NCBI GenBank assembly: GCA_021018995.1
Contig: CM037593.1
Location: forward strand, 20,064,810-20,128,809
Origin: Chloranthus sessilifolius
Lineage: Eukaryota > Streptophyta > Magnoliopsida > Chloranthales > Chloranthaceae
DNA: 64,000 nt
Reading direction: 5' to 3'
This document shows positions 10,617 to 22,582 of the stretch, in pieces. Position numbers and translations under genes: made by a program. The notes below the pieces were generated by a model, which did no database searches, was not told the DNA's origin, and saw only the letters and a program-made list of their open reading frames with translations. Every line of letters starts with the position of its first letter. The first letter of the stretch is position 1.

Positions 10617-11344
10617 GTCTTTTTCTTGATTAACACAAGAGGCTAGAAAATTTTTGAGAGAGAACAGACTTTTTTAGGATTCCGAAACCAGAGAACTCTG
10701 AGAATGAGCACATAGAGCAACCTAATCATAACCTCGAAATTCAAGTTCAGAATCTTCGAGGTTTCTCTCCGCAGCCTCGATCCTAGGTAAAAATTTTAGT
10801 TTTAGACTTAGGATATTTCTCTTATCTTTAATTATAGATTTTAATTTTCAGTCCGAGACCGTAGCACCCTTTTTTGGACCGCAAATTTTCTATATCTGGT
10901 TCTAGTTCTCCAAATTTAAAATCAGTCCTTAATCCGATGGTTCGACACACCGATCCAAGGCTTTAATTCCGTTCTAAAATCTTAATCTCCAGTCCTATCA
11001 TTAATCTATGGTTCTAGGTCTTAGACTTTAGAACCAGTCCTTAATCATATGGTCTGATTTTCTGATTTCGGACCCGAATTCAGTCCTAAAATTTTAAATT
11101 ATGGTTTTAATTTCCTATTTTAATACCTCCAAAAATCTTAAATATTAATTTTAGTTTCTATAATTCTAGTTCATAATTTAATTCATAATTATCATTACGA
11201 AATCGACTCTGAAAAATCTAAAAATACAATTTCATAATCCTAAATTCAATTTATCTTTAATCTCAGCCACCCGATTTGCCGAAGGGAGCTTACGGAGGGT
11301 ACTCGGGAACGAGGCCAATCCTCCTTAGTATAGCGGGCTCAAAA

Positions 11345-12050
11345 CCCTTTTTTTTTAGAATTATTTAGTTGCTTTAATTAGGATTATAATATTAGTTCTA
11401 TAATTTCTTCTTAGAATTTTAGTATAGTTAATTCACATGCTTTATTTTAATTAAATCCTCAGAATAATTTCTTCGAATAGAGTTCCAATAAAACTAGTTC
11501 CTTTATTTTACGTAGATAATTCTAGCATAGTTAATTCCTCGCTTTATTAGACCTCAGTATCATTAATCAGTCCTTATTTTAATTAGAATCTTAATATCAT
11601 TAATTTATTGCTCTGATCATAATTCTAGTCAAATCAGTTCCTTTATTTTAATTATACTTTAGTATAGTTAATTCGTTGCCTTAATCAGAATTTTAGCAAA
11701 ATCAGTTTATGTACTTGAATTATAATTTTAATAAAATTAGTATATTTGCTTTAATTAGAGTTTTTAGTAAAATCGGTCTTTTATTTCAATTAGAATTTCG
11801 ATACAACTAGTATACATGCTTTATTTAAAATTTCAGTATAACTAGCATGCTTGGTTTAATTAAAGTTCCATTAAAATTGATACACCTACATTCCTAGTAC
11901 AATTAGAAGACCGATGTTAATTGGACTTTTAGTAGTATTAGGACACTATATTAATTAGAATTCTAGCAGTGCTAGGAAACTGAAATTACTTAGACTCCTT
12001 ATAGAATTAGAATACTAAATTAAATAAACTATAATAAATTTCTACACAAC
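11345..12050. repeat. Degenerate A/T-rich repeats, end of Tat LTR
   Basis: Loose repeats of a TTTAATTAGAATTTTAGTATARTTAGT-like word, with a variable period of roughly 30-60 bp. No coding potential. Confidence 0.55.
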
Positions 12051-12409
12051 TAAACTCACAACAGAATTGGGAAGTCTAAACTTATCAGAACTATAATAAT
12101 AACGGGAAATAAAAGGAAAATTAAACTATCTAAATTATAAGAAAAGACATAGCTACTGACGTTCACTGGCGGACGATTCAGCATAGAAGTAGCCCACACC
12201 GGCTCTAAAGCGTGATCATTGACTTGTTGCAGTATCGTTAAATATCTGCAGCTGGCAATCGCAAAAAGCTAGGAACCTTCCTAGAAAAACTCCTTTATTT
12301 TACCTCCACTATTTCTAACATTCCAAACGTTGCATCGCTAGAGTCCACTTGGACAAAATTAGAGCCACTGATTCAACAGGGACCGAGAGGAACCTAGAAA
12401 AAGCTCGCA

Positions 12410-12965
12410 CCAATAGGATCGACGGTCACTCCTTCTGCTGATACCACGTGGCCTAAGAAAGTCACTTGTTTAAGCTAAAATTTACATTTATTGAGTTTGG
12501 CATACAACTGGTGACCTTGGAGTGTCTGAAGTGCTAGACGCAGGTGTTCCTCATGGTCTTCCTTTGATCGTGAGTAGATGAGGATGCCATCTATGAATAC
12601 GATGATGAATTCATCAAGATACTGCCTAAATACCCGATTCATCATATCCATGAAAACAGCTGGGGCATTTGTTAGTCTGAATGGCATAACTATGAATTCG
12701 TACATCCCATTCTTACAAGCGAAAGTTGTCTTTGGAATATCTTCTTCTCACACTTTCAGTTGGTGATAACCCGATCTCAGATCAATCTTAGAAAAATACT
12801 TGACACCTTAGAGCTGATCAAACAAATCATCGATATGTGAAAGGGGGTATCAATTTCTTATGGTTATACTATTCAACTGACAATAATCGATACATAACCT
12901 CATTGAACCATATTTCTTCTTTACGAAGAGCACTGGGGATCTCCATGGTGACTGACTGCGTCTGA
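12410..12965 (-). pseudogene. pol: Reverse transcriptase fragment of the host chromovirus
   Basis: Part of a Ty3/gypsy reverse transcriptase, which copies element RNA into DNA inside the particle. Visible blocks are [20 protein letters not shown], then [31 protein letters not shown] and, after a stop, GVTVDP at 12412-12429, where the Tat LTR cuts in. The catalytic box normally reading Y/F-V/I-D-D is F-I-D-G here, so one catalytic aspartate is lost. Codons upstream to about 12965 give scattered finger-domain similarity with stops. The remainder of pol lies beyond the Tat insertion, left of the window. Confidence 0.85.
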
Positions 12966-13500
12966 TGAATTTCTTATATGACAGTTTCTTGAGTTATATT
13001 TCAAGTTTCTTTAATTTTGTAGGAGCTATCCGGTATGGTGCCTTGGCAATTGGTGTGGTCCCTGGGATCAAATCAATTTTGAACTCGATTTCTCGATCGG
13101 GTAGTACACTGGGTAAGTCTTCAGGAAATATGTCGACAAAATCTCGAACGGCTAAAATTTTGTAGGATCGACTATCTTGTCTTGCTCCTCGTCTAATGCT
13201 GCCAATAAAGGTGCTCCATTCCTTTTAATTCCTCAAAATCTGAATAGAGGCTCACCGAGTGGTTGGAAGGTGACCACTTTAGAGAAACAATCAACCGTGA
13301 CATGATATGTGGCTAGCCAGTTCATGCCCAAAATAATGTCGAAATCTTGAAATTCCAACACAATGAGGTATACCAGAAGATCATGGCTTTTAATATTAAT
13401 TATCATGTCTTCACAGATTAAGGTAGCCATCATGGTATTCTCGGATGGTGTCGAGATAGTCAATCTCTTTTCTAAGAGTATGGGAACAGCTTGAATTTCT
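12966..13500 (-). pseudogene. pol: Aspartic protease fragment of the host chromovirus
   Basis: The block 13463-13233 reads LEFQDFDIILGMNWLATYH, the conserved region after the flap of Ty3/gypsy retropepsins, which cleave the Gag-Pol polyprotein. The upstream active-site triplet region near 13500-13560 reads like FLVLIDSESTHSF, with the Gly of D-S/T-G replaced. The frame is interrupted by stops. Its place between the zinc knuckle (13.9 kb) and RT (12.7 kb) fits gag-PR-RT order on the minus strand. Confidence 0.8.
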
Positions 13501-13682
13501 TACATAAACCCTGGACTGATGAATGAATGTGTAGACTCTGAGTCTATAAGAACGAGAAATAAATGTTTAATGCCGCACTTATTCTGATAAACAAAGAGAT
13601 TACCTATTAGGATAAGGCGTGTTAAAATGTTTTCGAGTGTAATAAAAAGGTTTAAAGCTTTATTGAATTCATAAGAGAGATT

Positions 13683-14101
13683 TCACAAAATGAAAGTATA
13701 TGATAACAAACCTTGAAAAAGATAAAGAAAGATAACTTGATTCGAAGTAGTAAAGGTACCTTGAATAACTTCGTCGCTAGCCATAGTGTCCTGCTGCGAC
13801 ATTGTAAATATGGGGCCTTGGCTCGTAGGCTTCGCTTGAGTACTATATTGAGAGTCTGATACTAGAACTCTCTCGGGGCAGTCCTTAACCATGTGTCCCT
13901 TTTTCCGCATAAAAAATATTTTTCGGTGCCTTGCATGCATACTTCGGGTCTGTGTCTCTTGCTGCATCTCACGCAAGGTTCGTAGGGTGTGAACTCCCTT
14001 TGTAGCTGACATGGCTGTGGAACAACATTTATTCCTGGGAAGGTGGGAGCCACTTGGGTCTACGGGGGTGTGAGACAGGGCCTTTTATTTTCTGTATGGG
14101 C
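13683..14101 (-). pseudogene. gag: Gag nucleocapsid end of the host chromovirus
   Basis: The zinc-knuckle region of Gag is recognisable around 13990-13860, with a diverged second knuckle reading FFMRKKGHMVKDCPE (the first Cys of the CX2CX4HX4C pattern is altered). It joins the gag fragment at 28344 once the Athila-B element is taken out; both edges read in minus-strand sense. The Athila insertion duplicated the host bases GGGC, flanked by T on one side and A on the other. Confidence 0.8.
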
Positions 14102-15466
14102 TTATCGATTTTGAATGTACCCCTTGCAAGTGCACAAGATCGGTTGTAGCATGGTGAAATCAAGGCTATCGAACCCACAAGGAAGCCCATAATTAAATTA
14201 ATTTTAAAAGAGAAAAAGATGCCTAAGGAAGTACCAAGGGAGCGAAAATTGATTTGCTAAGCAATTACCACACAATACTAGAGCAATAAACGTAAATCAA
14301 TCTAAGGACAAATGATGACAAAGAAAATGACAATTTAAGAAATGATCAAGGAGTTTGCTAACCCTAGATTCGTAACTTCTCTACAATTAAATTCACAATT
14401 TCATACCATATCAAAATACCATTATTTATCAAGAAGAAAAATAAATTGTAAAGAACATGACTATTGATCCAACATACCCTATCCAAAAGCGATGACTCAG
14501 TCTTCTACGGTATGAATCATGTAAAAGGCATAGCGTATCTCAAAATTCTAAATCACGACAGTAAAGAAACAATCACTCTGTAGCCTAGATCGACCTGCAG
14601 GAACAGATCTAGATGGAATGACCCTTTTATGATTGTTGATAACCCAGATTAACGACTATAAATGAGCATTCGATGATATTCAATTAAGCACACACTTATA
14701 GTAAAATTATTCCATGACAATGCTAATAAATTATAGAATTAATGGTAAAGCAGTTACTTATCTAGGGGTCGCTTCCTCCTTGAACAAGAGGTTTTAGCCA
14801 CTCATCCTCTGTGTACAAGCTCATTATAAATCATAAGCCATCATCTTACACATGCACTTTTATTTATCAAAAGATTTCTCCTTACAATGCTTTGTTCCTA
14901 AATACAAAACTATCATTCAAAAGAAACTGTAAAGAAGAGCTATGAAAACCTTAGTACAATCTACCAACAGAAGAAGAACCTAAAGGAAAAAGAGAGAACC
15001 CTTAACCCTAAGCCATAGCTTTGTTTTTATAGGGAGCGAGCAAAACATTTTCCAAAAATATGCTCAATCGATTGAAAGTCCATTCTCAATCGATTGAGTC
15101 CAAATTTACCTTTTGGCGATCATATTTAAATTTGAATTCAAATTTAAAGTAGAGGGAAAAAGCTGTCTTTCTAGTCAATCGATTGAAATTTGGTTTTCAA
15201 TCGATTGACACATAAGGGTAAGGTCTTCATTCTCCTGGTAGATGTTGGGCCAATCAATTATTCTCACAGATTTCGATGCTTCTGCTGACTTCTTAGTCCA
15301 CTGTTCTTATGCAACCATTAATTATCCTCTTTTATGTTCTTTGAAGATCCAATGGTCATAAATACCTGAAATCGCTAAAACTATATAATAGTCGTCAAAT
15401 TCTTTCATCGGATAACAAAATGTAGGAATTAAGGTACAAAATATAGTTATATTTCGGCACAGATCA
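14102..15466 (-). repeat. Athila-B 3' LTR
   Basis: Aligns end to end with 26975-28343. The left end reads TTATCG where the partner has TGATCG (a TG-to-TT change); the right end is GATCA. A minus-strand TATA box CTATAAAAAC lies at 15023-15033. Upstream of it are four TCAATCGATTGA palindromes starting at 15064, 15086, 15175 and 15196, which form two dimers 22 and 21 bp apart. Confidence 0.93.
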
Positions 15467-15478
15467 CACCCCCAAACC
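15467..15478 (-). promoter_or_regulatory. Athila-B polypurine tract
   Basis: On the minus strand the bases before the 3' LTR read GTAGGTTTGGGGGTG, a G-rich tract adjoining the LTR start TGATC. It would prime plus-strand synthesis. Confidence 0.75.
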
Positions 15479-17090
15479 TACACTTTGCTAGTCCTCGAGC
15501 AAAGAGAATGAAAAAAAACTAACAGTTAATAAAAATGAATGCCACTTTTGTAGGGAGAACGATTGCATTTAGCCTATGCAACAAGCCTTTAAACCCCTAG
15601 GTGATCCCTAGTGGAAGAGTTATGTCTCCTGAAAGTTTTCAGTGAAGATACCTACAAACTTCATAAATTAGTAAATTACAGAATTATTGTCATGCCCTTA
15701 GGTAGTTAAATGTCCCTAAAATTTTTATAAGATGCTCTCGGCCATGCTAATTTTATTAATGCTCATTTAATTCAATCAATTGTTTTTCCAATAACTCATG
15801 ATTCATGCCTAGAGTGTAATGCATTTACCACGGCTAAAATTCTTTCATCAGGGAATAAGTTCAAACTAGGAGTCTTTAGATCCCATGTCTTGACTCAATC
15901 TTCACCGTAGGTATGCACTCAAAAATAAAATTATTTTGATGAATGATTTACTTTTTGCTCCCATGTGAGAGAAGGTTATAACATCAATAAAAGGTCGTAC
16001 ATGAAATAAGAAAGATGGTGCATCAAAGAATTAAAAAGAAGTCTCATGGTGAAAGATATCCGTATCCTAAGCACGTTATATCAAGCACCATAGACATTTT
16101 GCTATTACTCTCCACAAGGCATTTACCACTCATGATTGGATCAAAAAGGTCTTTCCCAAGGTTGTAACGGGGCTCGAGTAAAGGTTAAGAAAGAAAGGAA
16201 AATCAGATTCAAATTTCTCTGAGAAATCGAAAAAAGAAATACAATTTGATTTTCTAATTTTGCACTCTTTCTTTCTTGGATTTTTCAGAACTTTTATCAA
16301 CTTTTCTCCTTCTTTTTCTTTTTCTTATTATCACCACCTTCACATATTTCTCCTTTCTCTATGTTCTGCATAAAGATGTATTTTCTTTTTCTCTCCCCTT
16401 TTATTCACATATTTTTCTGCCATATTTTCCTTACAAGTATTATTGTCATAACTCTCTATTTCCTTTCTTGCTCTCATCCCTCTTTTCCAATTTCTCAGAG
16501 ATTTAGGGGTAAGATTTTCCAAATGTGTGGGGTATGATTAATATAGCTTAACAAGGAATATTTAGGGTAAAAAATTTTAATCAAGGCTCAAAGGGGGTGC
16601 AAAAAGATAAATCAATATAAGGTGGGGCATTTTGGGCACAAACGAGCCAAGGATGGCCTTTGATCATTTCCTCTCATGATGGTGATGATGCCTACTTGCC
16701 TTGAGTTTACACACAATGAGTTCTAGTGTAATGATATAAAACATGCGAAATTAACAAATCAAGATAAAGTAATAAGATTTTAACAATTAAGCATGGAATT
16801 CAAAGATACGCCAAAAATTTTCAGCACTCTTCAAAGCAAGGAAGAAGTTCCAAAGCTTACTGGTTTTTAGTCTTTCTTTAGGATTTTAGGATTCCAAGTT
16901 CTAGACTTGACTCTCAGATTTTGGAATTAAAGCATGGTGATCGTGCAAGATTTCCGGGACATGGATCATGAAAATCATCATTTAACTTGTATTAAAATCA
17001 ATGAGCATTTGTAGAATAAACATTGTGCGATGACAATTTCTTTACAAATTTTCGGTCATTAACACTTCAAGGGCATGAGACTACATTTCG
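15479..17090. other. Athila-B 3' non-coding region
   Basis: No gene recognised. It contains a pyrimidine-rich block at about 16265-16500, flanked by inverted CTCTGAGAAAT / ATTTCTCAGAG words (16218 and 16490). The rest is A/T-rich with stops in all frames. It would form the 3' untranslated part of the genomic RNA. Confidence 0.5.
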
Positions 17091-17092
17091 GA

Positions 17093-17400
17093 ATTTATAA
17101 GTTCGCAGGAGATCGGTCAATCGATTGACTAAATGTACTCAATCGATTGACTGATGATGCAAGATTCCAATAGGTTATAGGGTTGACAATTCTGCTATCA
17201 ATTGATTGATTTTTGTGAATCAATCGACAAAAATCAATCGATTGACAGTTCCTAACCTGCTGGATGTTTCTGGGCTAATGGTTATCAGTCGATCGATTGA
17301 GACAATGGTCTCAATCGATTAACTGATATACTTTTCAAATCCCGAGAACAATCCTAGATATACTTTTCAAATCCCGAGAACAATCGATTAACTGATATAC
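17093..17400 (-). promoter_or_regulatory. Athila-B module 3: palindrome dimers plus TATA-like box
   Basis: A minus-strand TATAAAT lies at 17093-17099. From 17118 upstream are TCAATCGATTGA-type palindromes in pairs, e.g. 17118 with its partner about 21 bp on, and TCGATCGATTGAG..CTCAATCGATTAA near 17288-17320. A local duplication of TATACTTTTCAAATCCCGAG occurs at about 17328 and 17357. No ORF follows on the minus strand. Confidence 0.5.
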
Positions 17401-17768
17401 TTTTCTAAATCAAATAAAAAATACTCTGAACAACTTCTCACCCCCAAACCTATTTAATCCAATGTCCTCATTGGCTTGATTTTTGGAAAATGTATGGGAC
17501 CCCCAAACCTATTAATTGCAATCAATAACCAAAAGACAGACTGGGTGAAAAATATTGTAGCTTGAGCATCAAAACATTTACACGAAGATTAAATTTTCAA
17601 TAATAATGTGCAATTTCCTACACTTATTGAAAACAAAAAGAAGCTATTGAAATGCCTTAATTCAAAGAACCTAATCTAAAACATTAAAAGGAACATAAAC
17701 TCCAAAGGACTCTAAAATCTAAATCCTAAACTAACTTCTATCCCTTAGTCATCATTGGTTGCCATTCC

Positions 17769-18005
17769 TCACTTTGGCTTTGGAAACATCAACCACCACA
17801 TCTCTTCTGTGATGTCGATGCCACCGAGTGGAGGAACTGGAGCATAAGGTGGTGATGGTGGCATAGGAGACGTTGATTCTAAATCAACGACCTCGAACTT
17901 TGACAAATCGAGAGGTGATCGAGGTGAGTGGTATCGAGTACGTTTTCGGGCTAGTTCCGCCAATCTCCTAACCACTGATCGGGTATGATACTTGATCGAA
18001 TCCAT
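17769..18005 (-). CDS. Small ORF of unknown function between palindrome modules
   Basis: A 78-residue open frame of unknown function. Its N-terminus is basic (RSVVRRLAELARKR, residues 9-22), the middle is Ser/Pro-rich, and an acidic-aromatic end includes EEMWWLMF. It begins about 75 bp downstream of a minus-strand TATTTAA box at 18081-18087, which has a TCAATCGATTGA array above it. Its position within Athila-B, after the extra ORF and before the 3' LTR, suggests a further element gene or the last exon of one. I know no family match, and it could be a chance ORF. Confidence 0.35.
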   Translation of the reverse strand: MDSIKYHTRSVVRRLAELARKRTRYHSPRSPLDLSKFEVVDLESTSPMPPSPPYAPVPPLGGIDITEEMWWLMFPKPK

Positions 18006-18079
18006 ATCACAATGTTTGAGGAGGATGATTGATTTTCTTGACTAAGGGAATGTTTTAGAAATTCTAACCTAAAGGATGG

Positions 18080-18600
18080 TTTAAATAAAGAAGAAGAAAA
18101 AAAACGTCCTAAAACACAACACTCAAAGATTGACTCGAATCTAGATTTTCAGGATGCATAACATATTCTTTTGGCAACTTCATCAGTCAATCGATTGACT
18201 CTTGAGTGTCAATCGATTTACACGTTATATCAGAAAGGCTCACTTGTACACGGCTAGAACTTTACTTTTTCTGAAAAACTTTTCGATACAAGCAATCGAA
18301 GCAAATTTGAAAACTTTCTGTTCCCGACAGAAAGAATTTTCTGTCCACCATAGCGTCAATCGATCGAAATTTTCACTTCAATTGATTGACACTACCCAAT
18401 GTGTACTGTCGGAATTAATTCAAAAGCCTGAATTCAGAAAGATTCTCATACAATGAATGTGAATTTTAGGTCACAATTGATCGATTGAAAAAGGCTTTTC
18501 AATCGATTGACAATTTTAATTTCCATGTGAGAATTCAGAAAGTTTTATTTCTCAATTGATTGAAAAGTTACTCTCAATCGATTGACTAATGAAATTGTGC
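18080..18600 (-). promoter_or_regulatory. Athila-B module 2: palindrome dimers plus TATA-like box
   Basis: A minus-strand TATTTAA box lies at 18081-18087. Upstream are dimers such as 18187/18209 (22 bp apart), about 18357/18378, about 18480/18500 and about 18553/18574. The interval also includes an unrelated A/T-rich stretch. The 78-codon ORF starts at 18005. Confidence 0.5.
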
Positions 18601-18785
18601 ACCAATCCAAACTTACACAGAAAAATAGCACACCAACATACCAAACTTTCATTCATTCAAATTGATTTTATTATAAAAAGTATTCCCTATCATTCCAGAA
18701 TCCAAATTACTAAAAAGGAAATCCTAACACAAACTATGATTAATTAAACACACAAAAGTAAAAACCACACAAACACAAACTCAAA

Positions 18786-19968
18786 CTCCTAAATCACACA
18801 TAAAATAAATAATAAAACAAATGGACTAAACATTATCATCATCTTCGGGATCTCCCTCTCCATCCATCGCCGCTCGTGCTCCTGCGATGAAGTCGTCGGC
18901 TTGCCCCGGGAATGACTCTCAGGCAATTCGCATGAGAAGGAAACTCTGAAACCGGGACCGTCGATTAATACCTCCAACTGTTGCACTCAACCCATCCATC
19001 CGCACCTCGAGGCAAGCAACTGCTGCCTCAGTGTTAAAATTAAAGACCTTTTCAGGACGTGGTTGGTGAATGCCGCCACGTTGGCGTTATGCGGGGTTTG
19101 GTCGGGGAGGAGGAGGAGGTATCTCATCAACATCGAAAGGTGGTGGCATAACCCTTAAAATGGCCTTAATTCTTTTGTCCCACACATTAGGACTATAGTG
19201 GTAAAATTGTATATCACCCATTTCCTCATCATCATAAATTGGGCACCCGACCTAGTCCAACAGATGCATGACATAGTGCGGAAAGTGGAGAAGGATAGCC
19301 GCCCGTTTGTGAGGCACAGTGGTGGTAGCGATGTTGTTGTGACACCTCCACATCTCTTCTAGCATCAAACCGGGCGCATCGAACCATGTGTTCATGTGGG
19401 CCGCATAGAGTGCTACCACCCAATTCTTTGTCCTCTCACTTTTGGTACCATGTGGAAGTAAGTTGTTGGACATCACTATGTCCCAAAATAGTATGTCCAT
19501 TTGTAGGGCCGTGCGCTTTGTCGACATTCCCGATCTGTGTCGTCCCGCACATATATTGTTTATCATTATCTCCTGGCTGAGATTGACGGTTGGATCGATA
19601 TGGTGGTTCAATGGGAGAACAACGTAGAAGTTCAATGCACGGGCGAGATCAACGGCATATAGAATCTACAACCAGTTATTGATCCCTAGGCGAATAAATG
19701 CAAAACCCGTCGGAGATTGCAGTGCCGACACCCACTCCATATTCTGGTAGAACAGGCGTATGACACACAATGAGACATCTATAGGAGGAGGTGCGAGCAG
19801 CATTTCTAGGCGCAAGGCTTCGATAAACTTGATTGAGTGTGAAGCTTCAGTGGTACGATGAAACGTTGAAAGATCGAAGACATTCTCGGTTTGACATTGC
19901 CGGTCCACGTACTCGTCGTTCGGGATGCGCATGGGGTTGTTGTTAGGACGGGGTGGTCGGTAGATCAT
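18786..19968 (-). pseudogene. Athila-B extra ORF (plant transposon-associated domain) after integrase
   Basis: Lies where Athila elements carry their third, 'env-like' ORF. The start is taken at the ATG at 19968 (MIYRPPRPNNNPMRIPNDEY), 105 bp downstream of a TATA box. Reading continues through in-frame stops near 19664 and 19250. The middle has LPLNHHIDPTVNLSQEIM and, near 19440, NLLPHGTKSERTKNW followed by LYAAHMNTWFDAPGLMLE. A Pro-rich stretch (PPPFDVDEIPPPPP, about 19130) and a charged tail follow. The central block resembles the extra ORF of Tekay-2 (32.1 kb). I see no signal peptide or clear membrane span, which argues against an envelope glycoprotein. Function is unknown. Confidence 0.65.
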
Positions 19969-20071
19969 TGTCCAGGTGCTACCATTTCGATCATACGAGG
20001 AAGAATGTTTGGAATAGATGTTTCGGTTGAGTTTGTAGGAAGCTTGTGAAGAAGGGGACCACGGCTGTTCC

Positions 20072-20640
20072 CTTTTTATATTTCTCTCGTCAATCAATTG
20101 AGTCATGGACTTCAATCGATTGACACTGAACCATGTCGCATAAATTGTAATGGGCATTTGGAATGTGGATGTGACGTGGTACAATCATTCGTGTACCCCT
20201 AATGTCGATCGATTGAGACACTAGTGTCAATCGATTGGCATGTAGCTTTTCATGAAAAGTCGCGACGTTTGACATCTTGGGAATTGGCAGAATTAAGAAG
20301 GATGTCAGGTCAATCGATTGAGGGATTAGTATCAATTGATTGACATTATGATGACTTTTGACTTTACCGCCACCAAAAAGATGCGACGATTGATGCTTCG
20401 ATTTCAAAAATCAGCAATTAATTCAGATTTTATGTCAATCGATTGAAATTGGATTTTCAATAGATTGACATCAAGTAGTGCCGATCGGTCTGGCAAGCAT
20501 TCATGAGGTGAGATGATGTTTTGAACTGAAACATCAATCGATTGAGGAAGATAATCCTCAATCGATTGAGCAAAATATAAGGTTAACCGATTGACTTTTC
20601 TCAAAATCAATCGATTGAGCAGACTCTCAACTTCTAACAC
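20072..20640 (-). promoter_or_regulatory. Athila-B module 1: palindrome dimers plus TATA box upstream of the extra ORF
   Basis: A minus-strand AATATAAAAAGG lies at 20073-20082. Dimers of TCAATCGATTGA-type palindromes start at 20090/20112, 20205/20227, 20310/20332 and 20435/20457, all 22 bp apart, and at 20534/20558 (24 bp). A last pair lies near 20585-20620. The 10-bp spacers differ, so the spacing appears selected rather than copied. The extra ORF begins 105 bp downstream. Confidence 0.7.
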
Positions 20641-20934
20641 AAAGAATCAAAAACACACTCGGTTACCTCCAAGGAAGCGCTGAGTTTATGTGTCGGCAGA
20701 TCGACCATTTTGTTTTTATCTTTCTAGGTCACTGAGGTACGTTGATTCAATCCTCATTTGGGTCATTGGTTCAAACATTGGTTTAAGTCGTTGCCCAGTC
20801 ACCTTAAAAATTTGATTATCCTTCAGATTTTAGACCTCAATTGCACCGTGTGCGGTAGTGCTTACGACCTGCAAGGGTCCTCCCCACCTTGACTTCAATT
20901 TTCCTGGATGGAGTTTAAGTTTTGAATTGAATAG

Positions 20935-22088
20935 CTAAACCTTTTGTCCTATGTGGAATTCTTTCCGAAGAATTGATTGATCGCGCAATTTCTGGTATTG
21001 ATCCATGTACATCCTTGAATTTTCATATGCCTCACAGCGTAGCTCTTCCAACTTGTTCAATTGTAACCTGCGATTAGACCCTGCCTCTTGCATATCGGAA
21101 TTAAATCGCTTTATCACCCAGAATGTCTTATGTTCCAATTCGACTGGGAGATGACAAGCTTTTCCATACACAATCCAGAATGGCAACATTCCAATCGGTG
21201 TCTTAAATGTAGTGAGATATGCCTAAAGAGCATTAGATAAATGATTTGACCAATCTTTCTTATCTGCTCACACCGTCTTTTCTAAAATCCACTAGTCTGC
21301 GAGTGGTATGGCATTATGACCTTATGGGTGACACCATATTTCCTCATTAAAGTGGCAAAGTGGCTGTTCCAGAAGTGTGAACCGCCATCACTAATGATTG
21401 CTCTTAGAATCTCAAATCTATTGAACACACTTTCTTTCAAGAATCAAACCACTACTTTATGATCATTCGATCTTGTTGTCATAGCTTCTACCCATTTCAA
21501 AACATAACTGAGGGCCATCAAAATGTATAGATAATTAAATGATGAGGAAAAAGGGCCCATGAAGTCGATCCCCCACACATCGAAAATTTTAACAACCAAA
21601 ATTGGGTTCAATGGCATCATATTCCTTTTCGAAATGTTTCCAAGCTGTTGATATCGTTGGCATTCTTTGCAAAATCTTGCAGTATCCCAAAAGACAGAGG
21701 GCCAATAAAATTCGCTTTCAAGAATTTTATGTGCGGTCTTTTGTCCTCCAAAATGGCCTCCACAGGCCCCAACATGACAGAAATTCATGATACTCAGTTG
21801 CTCTTCTTCTGGTATGCATCTCCTGATGATTTGATCAGAACAGAATTTGAACAAATGTGGCTCATCCCAAAAGTAGTATTTTATTTGAAAGAAAAAGAGA
21901 TTCTTATCATTTCTACCCCATCGCGTAGAAATTTTATCAGTGACCAAATAATTTATGATATTCGCAAACCAAGGAATTTTTGTAGCTGTTGTATCTATTG
22001 CCATTAATTGCTCATCCAGGAAAGTGTCACGGATGGTTTTCGACATAAATGATTCTTCAGGTAGAATTCGTGTCAAATGATCAGCCAT
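20935..22088 (-). pseudogene. pol: Athila-B integrase
   Basis: Integrase inserts the cDNA into chromosomal DNA. The zinc-binding HHCC region is at about 21800-21640 (CHVGACGGHFGGQKTAH followed by CKECQRYQQ). The first catalytic Asp is in FDVWGIDFMGPF near 21570. The second is lost: a V-D-Y-V motif reads L-S-Y-V. After a stop near 21440 the core continues with ISDGGSHFWN, and the C-terminal region (21189-20935) has LPVELEHKTFWVIK and LRDQSILRKEFHIGQKV. Stops, a frame change and the missing Asp mean it is inactive. Confidence 0.9.
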
Positions 22089-22582
22089 AATATTTTTAAC
22101 CCCTTTTTATCTTTGATTTCAAAGTTGAATTCTTGGAGGAGCAAGATCCATCGGATTAGCCTTGGTTTCGTATCCTTTTTCACCAAGAGATACTTCAATG
22201 CAGAGTGGTATGAAAATATCACTATTTTGGATCTGAGCAAATAAGAACGAAATTTATCCAGTGCATACACCACAGCTAATAATTCTTTCTCGATTGTGGT
22301 ATAATTCAGTTGTGCATCAATCAGTGTTTTACTGGTATAGTAAATCACATGAGGTAATTTGCCTACCCTTTACCCTAAGACCGCTCCAATAGCATAATTT
22401 GATGCGTCGCACATGAGTTCAAAGGGGAGCGAATAATCCGATGGTTGGATTATCGGAGCATTTGATAACAACTCTCACAATCTCAAAAAGGCTTTCATGC
22501 AGTCTTCATTAAATTCAAACGGAACATCTTTTCCAATCAAGTTGCATAATGGCGTAGTGACCTTACTAAAATCTTTGATAAA
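22073..22582 (-). pseudogene. pol: Athila-B RNase H
   Basis: RNase H domain of the pol polyprotein, which removes the RNA strand during reverse transcription. It is recognised by [34 protein letters not shown] and the terminal [21 protein letters not shown]. It follows the RT block and overlaps the start of the integrase frame. The N-terminal half (22350-22580) is broken by stops. Confidence 0.85.

Larger units (their letters stand above)
3412..12409 (+). mobile_element. Tat-type Ty3/gypsy element, 3' part (interrupted on the left by Tekay-1)
   Basis: The plus-strand orientation follows from a polypurine tract (GAAGAGGGGC, 9591-9600) directly before an LTR starting TGTAGACAC at 9604, and from a plus-strand TATA box in that LTR. 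The internal part carries an antisense ORF with a plant mobile domain. Additional ORFs of this kind, in this position and orientation, are known from Tat-lineage elements. Gag and pol are not in the window because Tekay-1 begins at 3411. The right end is inferred: reverse-transcriptase homology of the host chromovirus resumes at about 12410, right after ..CTCGCA. Confidence 0.7.
9604..12409 (+). repeat. Tat 3' LTR (about 2.8 kb, right end inferred)
   Basis: Starts TGTAGACAC immediately after a polypurine tract. It contains a 249-bp tandem duplication, split-palindrome words at 10170-10600, a TATAAAAG box at 10609-10616 and a GA-rich leader with a hairpin (CCTCGAA..TTCGAGG, about 10731-10760). 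A GC-richer block near 11270-11340 is followed by A/T-rich degenerate repeats to about 12000. The end at 12409 (..CTCGCA) is where RT-coding homology of the host element resumes. The true boundary could differ by some bases because the other LTR and target duplication are outside the window. Confidence 0.65.

Noticed and set aside
16276-16506. Membrane protein ORF rich in Phe, Leu and Ser
   Set aside because: It is the translation of a pyrimidine-rich tract in the Athila-B 3' region, without start context or family match.
18786-19968. Envelope glycoprotein gene in Athila-B
   Set aside because: The position fits an 'env-like' ORF, but I see no signal peptide, no clear transmembrane segment and no cysteine pattern; the motif order is closer to the Tekay-2 extra ORF.
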